Assembly: GCF_001039355.2 (NCBI RefSeq)
Contig: NW_019775767.1
Span: 162,922-207,768, forward strand
Direction of reading: 5' to 3'
Length of the DNA: 44,847 nucleotides
DNA from: Lingula anatina
Lineage: Eukaryota; Brachiopoda; Lingulata; Lingulida; Lingulidae
Numbering within the stretch: position 1 is the first letter of the stretch; each line of letters begins with the position of its first letter. Positions 1 through 10,500 of this stretch are shown here, piece by piece. The translations under genes were made by a program, and so were the position numbers. The notes under the pieces were generated by a model. The model saw nothing but the letters and a program-made list of their open reading frames with translations. It searched no databases and was not told the DNA's origin.

Positions 1-181
1 ATCATCCAGCCACCCCCCATGGTACACCCCATCATCCAGCCACCCCCATGGTACACCCCATCATCCAGCCACCCCCCATGGTACACCCCATCATCCAGCC
101 ACCCCCCCATGGTACACCCCATCATCCAGCCACCCCCATGGTACACGCCATCATCCAGCCACCCCCCATGGTACACCCCAG
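1..181. repeat. Minisatellite, 29-31 bp unit, six copies
   Basis: Six head-to-tail units of roughly CATCATCCAGCCACC followed by a short C-run and ATGGTACACC. The units differ mainly in the length of the C-run (five to seven C) plus one C-to-G change near position 147. The array runs off the left edge of the window, so its true size is unknown. The array carries no coding signal. Confidence 0.95.
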
Positions 182-1095
182 GTAAGGTGTTTTGAAATAA
201 AAAGACACCATCTTATTGGGGTACAAAGAAATGAAGTGAAAAGTTAGACTAAAATACTAAGACTAAAACATGAACTGGCCCATTAACTTCTTTACTATTC
301 TAAACAAGGCAGCAGAGCTGCCAAATGTACAGACACAAGGCAGAAAATAATTATGCTTGTGAACAATGTTTTTTCTGGTCTGTTTTGATGCAATTTTACA
401 TAATGGTCAACAGCATAATCACACCAATTTTTTATTGTGCACCACTGGTAACATGGACATTCAGATTATGCAACAAGGCCTTAAGGAAATATGGATAATG
501 TGTGTGTGGGGGGGGGGAATAATTGCTTGACCACTTAACTAGATCTCAGTCCAATAATAGTCTTCCTCATCCATGGTAAGATTGTTTTTATCTTAAAAGC
601 AGAGTCAGTCCATGTTAAGGCCATTTCTATAAAGATTAAGACCAGGTAAGGTCATCTGTGATCTGAAATTGCAGATTCAGATCATTTTAGGCCCACTACC
701 TGCACACCTAGAGATGGCAGGAGTTGTGTTTACAGCTCAAATGGAGACTTCACAAGATAAAGAGCAAAGAGCACCTGTGTCTTCACTGCAAGATATCTAC
801 ACTGTAGTTACAGCTCTCACTGAATCCATCAACCAGAACTGACTACCTACTCCATAGTCTACTTCACTTCTTCACTGGTGAAATAAAACTAAACACATTC
901 TTGACTCCTTATATGTAGTGAAATGCAGAAACAAACTGCTGTGGCCTTAGACGAGAGGCAACTGAGTTAATGATAAGATAATCATAATCGTTATAACTCT
1001 GCTGAATACACATTCATAGTCCATTCTCTCCCACCAGTTTACTGCTGAAAAGAGATAACTGCTCTACATAGAAAGGTTCGCTACACACCTCCAAA
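182..1095. other. Intergenic region upstream of the TRIM gene, with a duplicated 3'-flank relic
   Basis: No gene is visible. Positions 308-421 are a diverged copy of 3121-3227, the 3' flank of the TRIM gene: both share the order CAAATGTA, ACACAA, GCAGAAAATAAT, TTTTGATGCA and CAGCATAATCA. This suggests the remains of a neighbouring tandem TRIM copy. The 70 bp before the ATG (1026-1095) should contain the 5' UTR; I see no convincing TATA box. Confidence 0.6.
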
Positions 1096-3063
1096 ATGGC
1101 TACAGCTCGTGATGACAGAGAAGAAAGCCTACAAGCCAAAATAACTGAATATTTTGTCAGCTGTCCATTATGCCTTGTTGAGTACAAAGACCCGACAGAT
1201 TTACCATGTAGGCATACATTTTGTAAAGGTTGTCTGAAGACTTATATTTCACACTCAACACCAGGAAGTAAATTCCAATGTCCTGTGTGTCAGAAAGAGA
1301 CTGAAGTTCCTAAAGATGGCCTTGAGGGCTTCACTCACAATTCCTTCATTGAAAGGTTGCAGGACACTGTACTTCAGTCAACACATAACAAAAAGTGCAG
1401 CTTTTGTGTTTTGTTGTCCCAAACTGAAACAGTGGCTACTTCAAAATGTATCACCTGCAACGACTACCTATGCGACAGATGTGCTCCATTCCACTGTGCT
1501 ACCACACTCACTAAAGATCACAGGGTACTCACTTTTCAACAACTTCACAGCAGTGAGTATCAAAAAGAAATCCAAGAGCAGCAGAAAATTATCTGCCCAG
1601 AGCACAAAGGTGAGATGATACGATATTTTTGTTCAGACTGCACTGTCCCCATTTGTCGTGACTGCAGAGATCTAAACCATGATGGTCACAAACTCATCTC
1701 CTTTGAAAAAGCTGCAGAGATGGTAATGCCAAAACTTTTGACCAAATTCTGTAGCATGGAGAAAAAATTTGAAACAGGTGAGAAAACAATAGCTAAAATT
1801 GATGAAATATTGGCAACCCTCCAAGAAAATGAAAGCTTTGTTCAGCAGAAGATCAAAGCTCGTGCAGCTCATCTACATCAACTGGTAGATCAACGAGAGA
1901 AAACCTTACTACAGGAGCTTCATCAAACCACCAGCACTCATAGAAATAATTTACAAGCTTCCCGCAAAAACTGCAGTGCCACTTGCTCCTCTATCAAAAC
2001 CACAACAGATGTAGTAAAGAACATCCTTCACCAGGGTGCTCCCATAGATGTCCTCATGTTACAACAGCAACTTGGACAGAGACTAGATGAGCTACAGTCC
2101 ACTTCAGCTGTGGATGATATTCCAGAGGAACTAAAACTCACACTTACCATCACCACAGAAGTGGATCAAGAGATATCCAGTAGGGCTGGCCTGGGGAATG
2201 TGCGGATATCTAGATTACAAGCTTTGCCCAAGCTCAAACCAAAGGCTGAATGTATGCTGCAGTTTGACACTGGCTGTCTGAGACCAGTGGACATTTCAGC
2301 AAGTCCAAACAGGGAGTATGTTACAACACATGACATGTACAACAAGGTCAAGGTTTTTAATTCTGATGGTACATCAAGGCAAGAGATCACCAGTGTCTCA
2401 GGCAAACAGCTGAAATTTCCAGTAGGCATCTGTCACTTCCCTGATGGAAGGTTGGTTCTAGCCTGTAGAGATAATAACAAACTGTTCATCCTGTCACCAC
2501 AGTGGGAAGTACAGCAAACTGTAGATGTCAGCAACCCATTTGGTGTGGCTCTCAATGACATCTGCACTAAGATTGCTGTGGCGCAGCATTATAAAGAAAA
2601 GTCTGTGAGTGTGTTCAGTTTTGATATCAAAGGGCAAATAACTTTAACTGGTGTGATAAAGGACAAAAATGGGGAGCAGTTGTTCAATTCACCATATAAA
2701 GTAGCATATATGAGCAATGGGTGCCTTGTTGTTAGTGATGAAACACCAAACAAACTTCACATCCTAACCCCATCTGGTGACCCACTGTATCAGTACACAG
2801 GACCTGATAACAAGTTAGGTCGACCCCATGGTGTCTATGTTGATGCATATGACAACATACTGGTTACAGATGTTGATAACCACTGCATGCACCTTGTATC
2901 CCCAGATGGGAAGTTTATCCAGTACATAGCAACTGAAGCTGATGGACTAGAATACCCATGGGGATGTACCATTAACAAGTATGGAGACCTGGTTGTGGCT
3001 CAAAGGAATGGGAAAGTGAAAGTATTCCAATACTTGAAAAAATTACATTCTTTAAAATGCTAA
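1096..3063 (+). CDS. Intronless TRIM-NHL protein (RING, two B-boxes, coiled coil, NHL propeller), probable E3 ubiquitin ligase
   Basis: An uninterrupted 655-aa ORF. Residues 23-65 are a C3HC4 RING finger (C23, C26, C38, H40, C43, C46, C62, C65). Residues about 99-146 are a B-box1-like Cys/His cluster, and about 165-201 a B-box2 (CPEH, CSDC, CRDC, HDGH). About 205-320 is a helical, Glu/Lys/Gln-rich coiled coil. From about 395 to the end are NHL-type beta-propeller repeats (PVGICHFPDGRLV, RPHGVYVDAYDNILVTD, YPWGCTINKYGDLVVA). No filamin domain is evident between coiled coil and NHL, so the layout is closer to TRIM56-like than to TRIM2/3/71. By family knowledge such proteins are RING E3 ligases whose NHL domain binds RNA or protein. 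The ATG has a good context (AAAATGG) and precedes the RING by only 22 residues. The absence of introns suggests origin by retroposition or membership of an expanded invertebrate TRIM family. The exact orthologue is not assigned. Confidence 0.93.
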   Translation: MATARDDREESLQAKITEYFVSCPLCLVEYKDPTDLPCRHTFCKGCLKTYISHSTPGSKFQCPVCQKETEVPKDGLEGFTHNSFIERLQDTVLQSTHNKKCSFCVLLSQTETVATSKCITCNDYLCDRCAPFHCATTLTKDHRVLTFQQLHSSEYQKEIQEQQKIICPEHKGEMIRYFCSDCTVPICRDCRDLNHDGHKLISFEKAAEMVMPKLLTKFCSMEKKFETGEKTIAKIDEILATLQENESFVQQKIKARAAHLHQLVDQREKTLLQELHQTTSTHRNNLQASRKNCSATCSSIKTTTDVVKNILHQGAPIDVLMLQQQLGQRLDELQSTSAVDDIPEELKLTLTITTEVDQEISSRAGLGNVRISRLQALPKLKPKAECMLQFDTGCLRPVDISASPNREYVTTHDMYNKVKVFNSDGTSRQEITSVSGKQLKFPVGICHFPDGRLVLACRDNNKLFILSPQWEVQQTVDVSNPFGVALNDICTKIAVAQHYKEKSVSVFSFDIKGQITLTGVIKDKNGEQLFNSPYKVAYMSNGCLVVSDETPNKLHILTPSGDPLYQYTGPDNKLGRPHGVYVDAYDNILVTDVDNHCMHLVSPDGKFIQYIATEADGLEYPWGCTINKYGDLVVAQRNGKVKVFQYLKKLHSLKC

Positions 3064-3120
3064 GCAACTGAACATTGTGCACTTTTCTGACAAATTTCAA
3101 ATTAAGTAGCATACAAGATA

Positions 3121-3227
3121 GCAAAGCATCCAAATGTAAAAACACAAAGCAGAAAATAATGATGTGTATAAAATATTTTTTTATCAATTTTGATGCAGTA
3201 TTACACAATAATAAACAGCATAATCAG
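3121..3227 (+). repeat. TRIM 3' flank, duplicated at 308-421, with candidate poly(A) signal
   Basis: AATAAA at 3210-3215 lies about 150 bp after the TRIM stop and could be its polyadenylation signal. The surrounding 107 bp are repeated in diverged form upstream of the gene at 308-421, where the AATAAA is not preserved. Confidence 0.55.
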
Positions 3228-3768
3228 GTGGATGGGAGTTAAAAGTCACATCTTGAAAATGACAAGTGATTGAAAAAAAAATTAAAAAGATAAGATAGCA
3301 AAAATATTCCAATAAAGCTGCTATTCAAACTTTTGATCTGGCTGTATTAACATGATATGAATAAACCCACTGAGTTTGAGAATAATAAGGCACTATTATT
3401 CATCTATAGCATTAATGTTGGCATTACACTAAATAATTTTTTCTTTTGTAAACTTATTTTCAATATTAAACAACATTTACCTGACTTATCACAGATTCCT
3501 TATCATGTGACACTGTTAACTTAGTCATTGGCAAACCGTATCTGGCAGAGTGCTAATAATTGAACACATACAATAATTTTCATAAAGTAATTTAGACTGA
3601 GCTGATATGGCACTTACCAAACACTAAGATAAAGAGAGTATTTAGTGAGACCACCCAAAACACATGTTCCTGAAATAAAAACATACAAAATATATTCATA
3701 CTTTAAAGAAGCATGTTTAAAATTCTGCCAATTAAATGTATGGCACACATCTTTTTTAAATCTCTTAG

Positions 3769-3915
3769 AATAAACTAGAGGATCAGAGAGGCGATACCGC
3801 CTCCGAATATTGTACCACCAGCTGGAGCAAGCGCATTCGTNCTTTTCTGTGTGACAAATGCAGGTTCTTTGATATAGATAAGAAAGTGCAAAAAGAGTGC
3901 CCGTACTGTGCCTAA
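3769..3915 (+). CDS. Candidate orphan terminal exon encoding a zinc ribbon (unknown gene)
   Basis: A possible 3' splice acceptor (pyrimidine-rich, CTCTTAG ending at 3768) precedes an open frame of 48 codons ending in TAA at 3913-3915. Its last residues contain CDKC, twelve residues, then CPYC, a CX2C-X12-CX2C zinc-ribbon pattern right at the C terminus. An N at 3841 hides one residue and might hide an indel. No upstream exons were found between the TRIM gene and this point, so it may be an exon relic, a transposed fragment or chance. I do not recognise the protein. Confidence 0.25.
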   Translation, partial: NKLEDQRGDTASEYCTTSWSKRIRXFLCDKCRFFDIDKKVQKECPYCA

Positions 3916-4738
3916 GTGTATGTTGAAATACTGCATACATTCTCTATCATGCAATTATTTTAATTCCCCCCCCCCCCCAAAAAAAAAAAATAAAAATAAA
4001 TAAATAAATAATTGCATTTCACTTATTTATAGATTTTTTCAATTCATGGCAGTAATTGCAATATTTGAAAGTAATTCAGTTCAAGACGTGAATATTTTTT
4101 TAATTAGTTTAATTTTAAAACTTTGTTTTCTGATTCATGTACATAGACAGTGCCTTCTGTGATCCTTTTTGTTTGAGGCGAGGATGTTCATTTTGTTTGA
4201 AACCTATGCTGCATATAGAAATAATGTGATCTTAAAAATACAGACCATATATTTTTAAATTTATAAATCATGTACTCCAGAAAAATTGGGAAGACTGAAA
4301 ATTATTTTATCCCGCTCCAATTACCATTTTAAAGGTCTGAATTATTGAGAAGGATAAGTACTGGCAGCTTTGTAGAAAGTGTCCTGTAGACACAGAAAAT
4401 ATGATTTCAGGAAATTTTTTAACTTGGATTATACACCTTTTAGTTAACAGTGACGCAGTGAAAAGATAGCTAATGGGCCTAAATTAAAAAATACATATAT
4501 ATTAGTATGACCACAGCCTCTTGTTTTATATTATCTATTTAACTGTTCATTCATTTAGTATTGTTATCATTCCTATTATTTTTATGATATTTTATTTTTG
4601 ATCATAAAGAATGAAAACAATATCACTACCAAAACCAGTTTTACCTGTATACTGTATAAGAGATCAGTGAAAACTGTGAACCACATCCAGTCCACATTGC
4701 ATCAACACATACCTGGCTGATCTCACCTAACACAATGA

Positions 4739-4739
4739 G

Positions 4740-4788
<49 letters not shown>

Positions 4789-4811
4789 ACACACACACAC
4801 ACACACACACA
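4739..4811. repeat. (CT)n(CA)n compound microsatellite
   Basis: About fifteen CT repeats run directly into CA repeats broken once by CATA. Simple-sequence DNA, likely polymorphic. Confidence 0.95.
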
Positions 4812-4993
4812 GTTGTTAGTCATTATTTTCAATGGGGAAAATACATATTGTGATTTTTACAAATACTATACAGTTACTTTTAGATCATAGTTTCCTAAAT
4901 TAAAACATTGTTTGTTGAGTGGTAGCAACAAAATTCAAAAGCAAGCTACATGTACTCTGTGGTTCTATTCTGTGCAGTAAAAACAACACAGGT

Positions 4994-5160
4994 CAGGCCA
5001 GTAGCCAGCAATTTCAAAAGGTGGGTTCTTTTTCTGAAAAAGTGGACCATTTTCCATAAAAACTTCATGAACCTAGATCAAATTTTACCCAGAGTGGACC
5101 TTTTCCCGGCAAAAGTGGCAGTTCTTTCGAACCCCCCGAACCCCCCTGGCTACGGGCCTG
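4994..5160. mobile_element. 167-bp MITE with 15-bp terminal inverted repeats and 5-bp TSD
   Basis: The left end CAGGCCAGTAGCCAG matches the reverse complement of the right end CTGGCTACGGGCCTG at 14 of 15 bases. CAGGT flanks both ends (4989-4993 and 5161-5165) as a 5-bp target-site duplication. The interior has no ORF. The ends and the C-rich subterminal stretch look like a hAT-type non-autonomous element, but a hAT would usually give 8 bp, so the superfamily is uncertain. Confidence 0.8.
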
Positions 5161-5165
5161 CAGGT

Positions 5166-7571
5166 GGTTTATAGAAATACGTAAAATACGTAAAATTGTG
5201 TGATTATTAAATTATGTATCTGAAAGTTTGATAGTTTTTGCCCATTGAAAAGATCAAGTATAGTACTTATGTACTGGTTATTATTATGCAGAGGGCATGA
5301 AGTGCCGTAATTGGTGAGAATTACAATATTCTTCCTGGTTGATCATTTTACTGCATTTTTCAAAGAAGAAAGAGTCCTTGATTCTAGCCTACCCGAAGGC
5401 CACTTTAAATGTTTATTAGTGTTTCATTAGTCAGTGACATATATAAAATTTTTCGAATCAAGTTTAGAAATGAAGGAATTGACTTATAGTACATGATTAA
5501 TTTAGATTCTGTTAATCAATCTATTCAACAGATTTTTTTAAGTGAAATCCATCATTCTCCATATCCAAACAGCTATATAATCTGCCCCTGTAATTTATAA
5601 TTTAGTTTTGGACATGGTGTACCTTGGCAAAATGTTTAAATTTACAGAAAAATAAATATTTCCTTTCTTAAAGTCTATCATGCCATATGTGGCTTATACA
5701 GTCATTGCTCATATATCTCTCTCAGGCATTGATCTATATTCTTATATGTATGTTGGACAACAAGCTGACATGATTCAGATACAATATATTTATATAAATC
5801 TACTTTGCTGAACCAAACTGAAGCACAGTACACAGTAATTAAGAATTTGCCAAAAGTAAAATAAAATCCATTTTCATTTTTCATACCGAGATTTAATTAT
5901 TTTAAAGAATATAATCATTTGACAGCTGGAGTGAGCCAAAAAAACATACTTGACTATTCACTGAAAGGTTTATTTAAGTTGAGAGATCCTGCTTGTCAAG
6001 TTCGATGCCTTTTATCACTATTTTCTTTTCATTTTTTGTACAAAATGACTTACCTTCAGTTGGTACATGTACTTGCCAGTTTCAGCATTCATTTTCAAGA
6101 AACATGTCCGAAGTACTGTTCAAATCTATCTCAGAATCCAGCCTCAAGGTGAATGTTAAGTAAAGGTTTGGCTTAAGGCCAAGCAAATGGCCTGGTCTGC
6201 TTAATAACCTACAGTGTACTCATATGCATCGTCACACTTCTCTTCTTTTCACTTTAATAGGCATTTTCAGCCATATGTGAAAAGCTTATTCCTTGCCTGT
6301 TCAAAATTTGATTTTCAAAATGTAAAAAAAAAAACCATTAATTTTGGATATATACAGTAATGTGACTCAGATATTTCCTTTGCCTTAGCCTGTGAACCAA
6401 AGAGAGGCAACAGTGGCCTAAAATGAATTCACTGTTACAATGAAATATTGCCATCTAAAGAAATAAGATATAGTACACACCAATAGCGGTATCATTATGT
6501 GCCACACAATACCCAACACTTGCTCTTTCAAAAGAAAAATAAACACTGAATTCAATAAAGTTTTGTATTGCTGTAACTCTGGTTTCTTTCTCAACAACAC
6601 TGAACCATGTGTAATCAAAACAGCGTCAAAACAGCAACACATAAACTACATTGTTTGGGGATTTTGTGCTAGATCTATTCTCTCAGTTTGAAAACACAAC
6701 AAAGCCCTTTATTTCTGAACAATCCCCCTGGCCTTTCTCCGTAATATGTGACGAAACTGTAATAAAGAGACCTACAGAGTCAAATCTCAGTTTTGAATGA
6801 AAAGATTCAAACAGGGGCTTAAAGCAAGGCAGCAATACAATCAAATACACTTAGTCGTAGTTTCTATAGCGTAGCCTCTGCCTCAGTTTCACACTGTTTG
6901 TATTGAAGGCTAATATAGTACCCACACACATCACTGAAATACTAGTCTGGATTAGCTAGAGACATCATAACTTAAGGCTCCTAATATGATTGTATTTTCT
7001 TGGATGGCGGAGCATCTTTTTGGATAATCTTATGGCTAAGCTGTTAACATTGACCTTCATCAGAAGCTTGGAATTAGTATAGGGGTTGTAATTCCCCCCC
7101 ACAGCTGAGATTTAGGAAATTACTGTGATACTCCCTAACTGAAGAAAGTCTCAAGTGTTGAATGGCATGCCAATCATCTCAGTTTAATCTGATATGAGTG
7201 GCAATCGATTAATTTGACATCACTTACACCCCTGAAGACCTGTGGATTGTGGAGGATTGATGGCTGTTTAAATTATTTTCAATTAAGCCCCAAAGCTTCA
7301 GGGAGCGCAGTGACACTGTTGTTGAATATTTGACATTTACTCGTAATTGCACATGATGCTGGTGCTTTGACTGTGCGACATTTACGTGGAATATGTCAAT
7401 AGGCATTTAGTTCTATGTATTGAGGGAGAGTTGTGTTTGTGTGCTATTTGTGTACTCAAGTAGTCTGCTGATAAGACGGAGAACTGTTACCGACATTCAT
7501 TGAGACCTGGAAATTGGGTTTTAAAGCTTAGACAAAAGTCTGACAAAAAGTGAAGTACATATTCAGATACC
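5166..7571. other. Intergenic region upstream of WDR88
   Basis: AT-rich sequence without a supported gene; the small ORFs here have no domain signal. The last 150-200 bp should include the WDR88 5' UTR and promoter, but no specific promoter element stood out. Confidence 0.5.
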
Positions 7572-10500
7572 ATGGCTCTCGTGGAGAAAGCTTTAATGAG
7601 AATAGTAAGTCTTTTGTTTTATATAATACCATGCCTGTATCTGATAGGGAATATTGAGTAATTTACTTGCATGCCATAAACTGCATGATGATATGAATAA
7701 ATAGGTTATTTAATTACTAGCCACAGAGCACATTTTTTTTTATCTCATTCACAATAAATTGGTCGTTGAAAAGTGCATGGTAGTCTTAATTGTCATGAGG
7801 TCAAACTTAGCAAATTGTCTTTCTTTAGGCACATGCCATAGGAGGAGTGCCCTATCACTAGTGAAATTTATGATTACTTTATCTATTCACTGGTGTTAGG
7901 GATTTTTGTAGGGCACTAAAACCATAGTGGAAATCTTTATTTCTGTTGCCAGCCATTAAAGACATTGACCCAACCTGAGAAATTGCAGTAAACCAAGATC
8001 AAATTTCCATTCAGACCTTTTCTGTCCAAAATATTAAAATCAACAAAATATCACAATAATTCCAGGTGAAGCAGCGCGTCCTGCGTGGACATGAGGACGC
8101 CGTCCAGTCCTGTCAGTACTGCTGCGATGACCAGAAGATCCTGACCGCGTCCTTCGACAAGATGGTCAAACTGTGGGGTGTGGAGCAGGGGGAGGTGGCG
8201 CACTCTTTTGAGGCTCACACTCACCATGTGAACCAAGCAAGAATGAGTCCTGATAACAAGAAGTATGCTTCTTTGTTGTCTTTGCATTTTTTATTAACTT
8301 ATTTCTTTTCTTTTATGATATCAATAGCTTTTTACAATATTGCTCACATTTCAACACTTGTATTAAGAAGTGGTAAATTCTAAGTACATAAAGCACACCC
8401 AAGCACAGTCAATCACACCTAGCACATTTCAAACACTTGACATATGGATGACTAATAAGTCTAATATACTGCCTTTTTACTACTATTCCATTATTATTAT
8501 TTTGATTTATTTATTTTTTAAACAGAATGGTATCAGGAGGCTGGGATAAGAAGATGCATGTTTGGGATGTGGAGACAGGAAGAGTTCTGGTAAGTGACAA
8601 TCTGGAACATTCCATCTCCTTTCTGAGGCAGCATCCTGCATCAGATCAGTAAAGAATATGGTTTTTAGAGTTCATTCTTGGAGATGATTTTCTCAAAGTT
8701 TATTAAGCAGTTGACTTAGATTGTTTTTTTATCATTTACAATGTACATACTTTTCATCATGGAACCAGTTGATTTCTGAAGATTACAAGTTCAAAATGAC
8801 CAGCATGCTGATATGATTATATTCGATTTTTACCTTTTTAAATAAATTTTCTATTCAATTTTTTTTTTATATTTGATTACTTATTTTTCCCTTATATATT
8901 CATTTATCTAGCTACATATTGTCTCTCCCTCTAGTGGACAGCTGACCACCCTGGCATAGTGACCAGTGTCAGTTTCTCCAAGGATGGCAAGTCCATCGTC
9001 TCTTCCTCAGACCTGGAGTATAACATCAGAGTGTGGGATGCGGAGGAGGGAAGGATGATCAGTGAGATCAAAGGTCAGTGCAGGGCTCTGTAACTCGAAA
9101 GCATCACAAATTGCGATAGCTATATCACCTGTCATTTCAAGGCTATTATAAGGGGCGAGTAAATCCCAAGTTATGGAATAGAGACAAATCTCTGTACTTG
9201 CGCTTGGTCGCAATTCGCGTTGCTTTCAAGTGACTGAGCCCAGATCTTTGGGGGCCAAAGGTTTATTCAGGAGTGTGCACAGCAGGTACTTGTTCCTCCC
9301 TTTGCTTCTTAGGTAACCTCGTCTACATACCTCACGCAAAAAAAAAATGAAAAAGAAAAAATACTCCTCCTAGAGCAACTGGACAGTATACAGGATAGGA
9401 CAGAAGCAATCTTTTTCCAGTTTGCATTGACTGGCATCTTTTTTTTTTTGTTGGAAGAGGGTCAGAAATGGAGGATGGATCAACAAAGATAATTTGGAAG
9501 ACTGTAAGAAAATGCAGTTTTGCCATCCATGTGCCCTGTGTTTTAAAGTAAAATTTTGTCTGCCAGTATTGGTTAATATCAGATATTTTACAAAGAAAAA
9601 GATAGCACCTGGCCCAGAGGTAATTTATCTAACTTAAACATTTTTCACTTTGTCCACTTTGTAAATTATTATTTATATTCAAGGAGCCCATGCCAGTGCA
9701 GTGACCAGTTGTAACTTCACACCAAGAGATGACCGCCTGACCACCACTTCCATGGACATGACGTCCAAATTCTGGGATCTCAAATCACAAAAGTGCACCC
9801 TGACACTGAGGTAAGGCGTTCTACTTTCTGTGTTCGATATATTCACTGAATGGCAACGTAAAGTTATCAGTCTGAGTTGGGAAAGATAATTGGCTTCTGC
9901 TCTGAAACAAGGATATGTTAATTTACATATAAGATTCCAAATGCAGATAGTATACTTCATATTAATTCAAACTTTTTTTCAGATAGTTTATGATAAAATT
10001 AAATCCCAGTTATATATTTGCTTATGAAAAAAAATGTTATATGTAAAAATATTATGATCCTATGTGGAATATCTAATGGAAAGTGATTTTTATCAAAACG
10101 TTAATGAATTTTTCTTTACATGTATTTCAGAGGTCACATCAATATCATCTCAGATTGCAGTATAACAGCAGATGAGAGACGTTTTGCTACTGCATCATGG
10201 GATAAGACTATTGCATTGTGGGATATTGCCACAGGGTCGTACAGGTATGGCAAGAAATATTGACGTGAAATTGAGACAAAATGGTCTAAAGGATAGAAAC
10301 AACAGCATTTTTAAAGGTCAAATTTGTTTTTCTTGAACTTTTTGCAGATTGATAGCACTAGCATCTTGTCAAATTCTACATAATGTTTGTTTTTCTGTAG
10401 TCATTGTACCAAATTAGATATACAGAATATTGTAATGAAATGAATTTTTAAATTTTCTTTTTATTTTTAAAGATCCCAGGGTGCCACATACCTGAAGAAA

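Larger units (their letters stand above)
3228..4993. other. AT-rich intergenic stretch
   Basis: No gene is confidently visible except the candidate exon at 3769-3915. A poly-C/poly-A tract lies at 3967-4012 and a (CT)n(CA)n microsatellite at 4739-4811. A lone N at 3841 marks an unresolved base. Confidence 0.5.

Noticed and set aside
1-181. CRISPR-like regular repeats
   Set aside because: Units are contiguous with no unique spacers, and the genome is eukaryotic; this is a minisatellite.
8066-8383. Single-exon WD40 ORF
   Set aside because: It is WDR88 exon 2 read through its donor into intron 2; the spliced model explains it.
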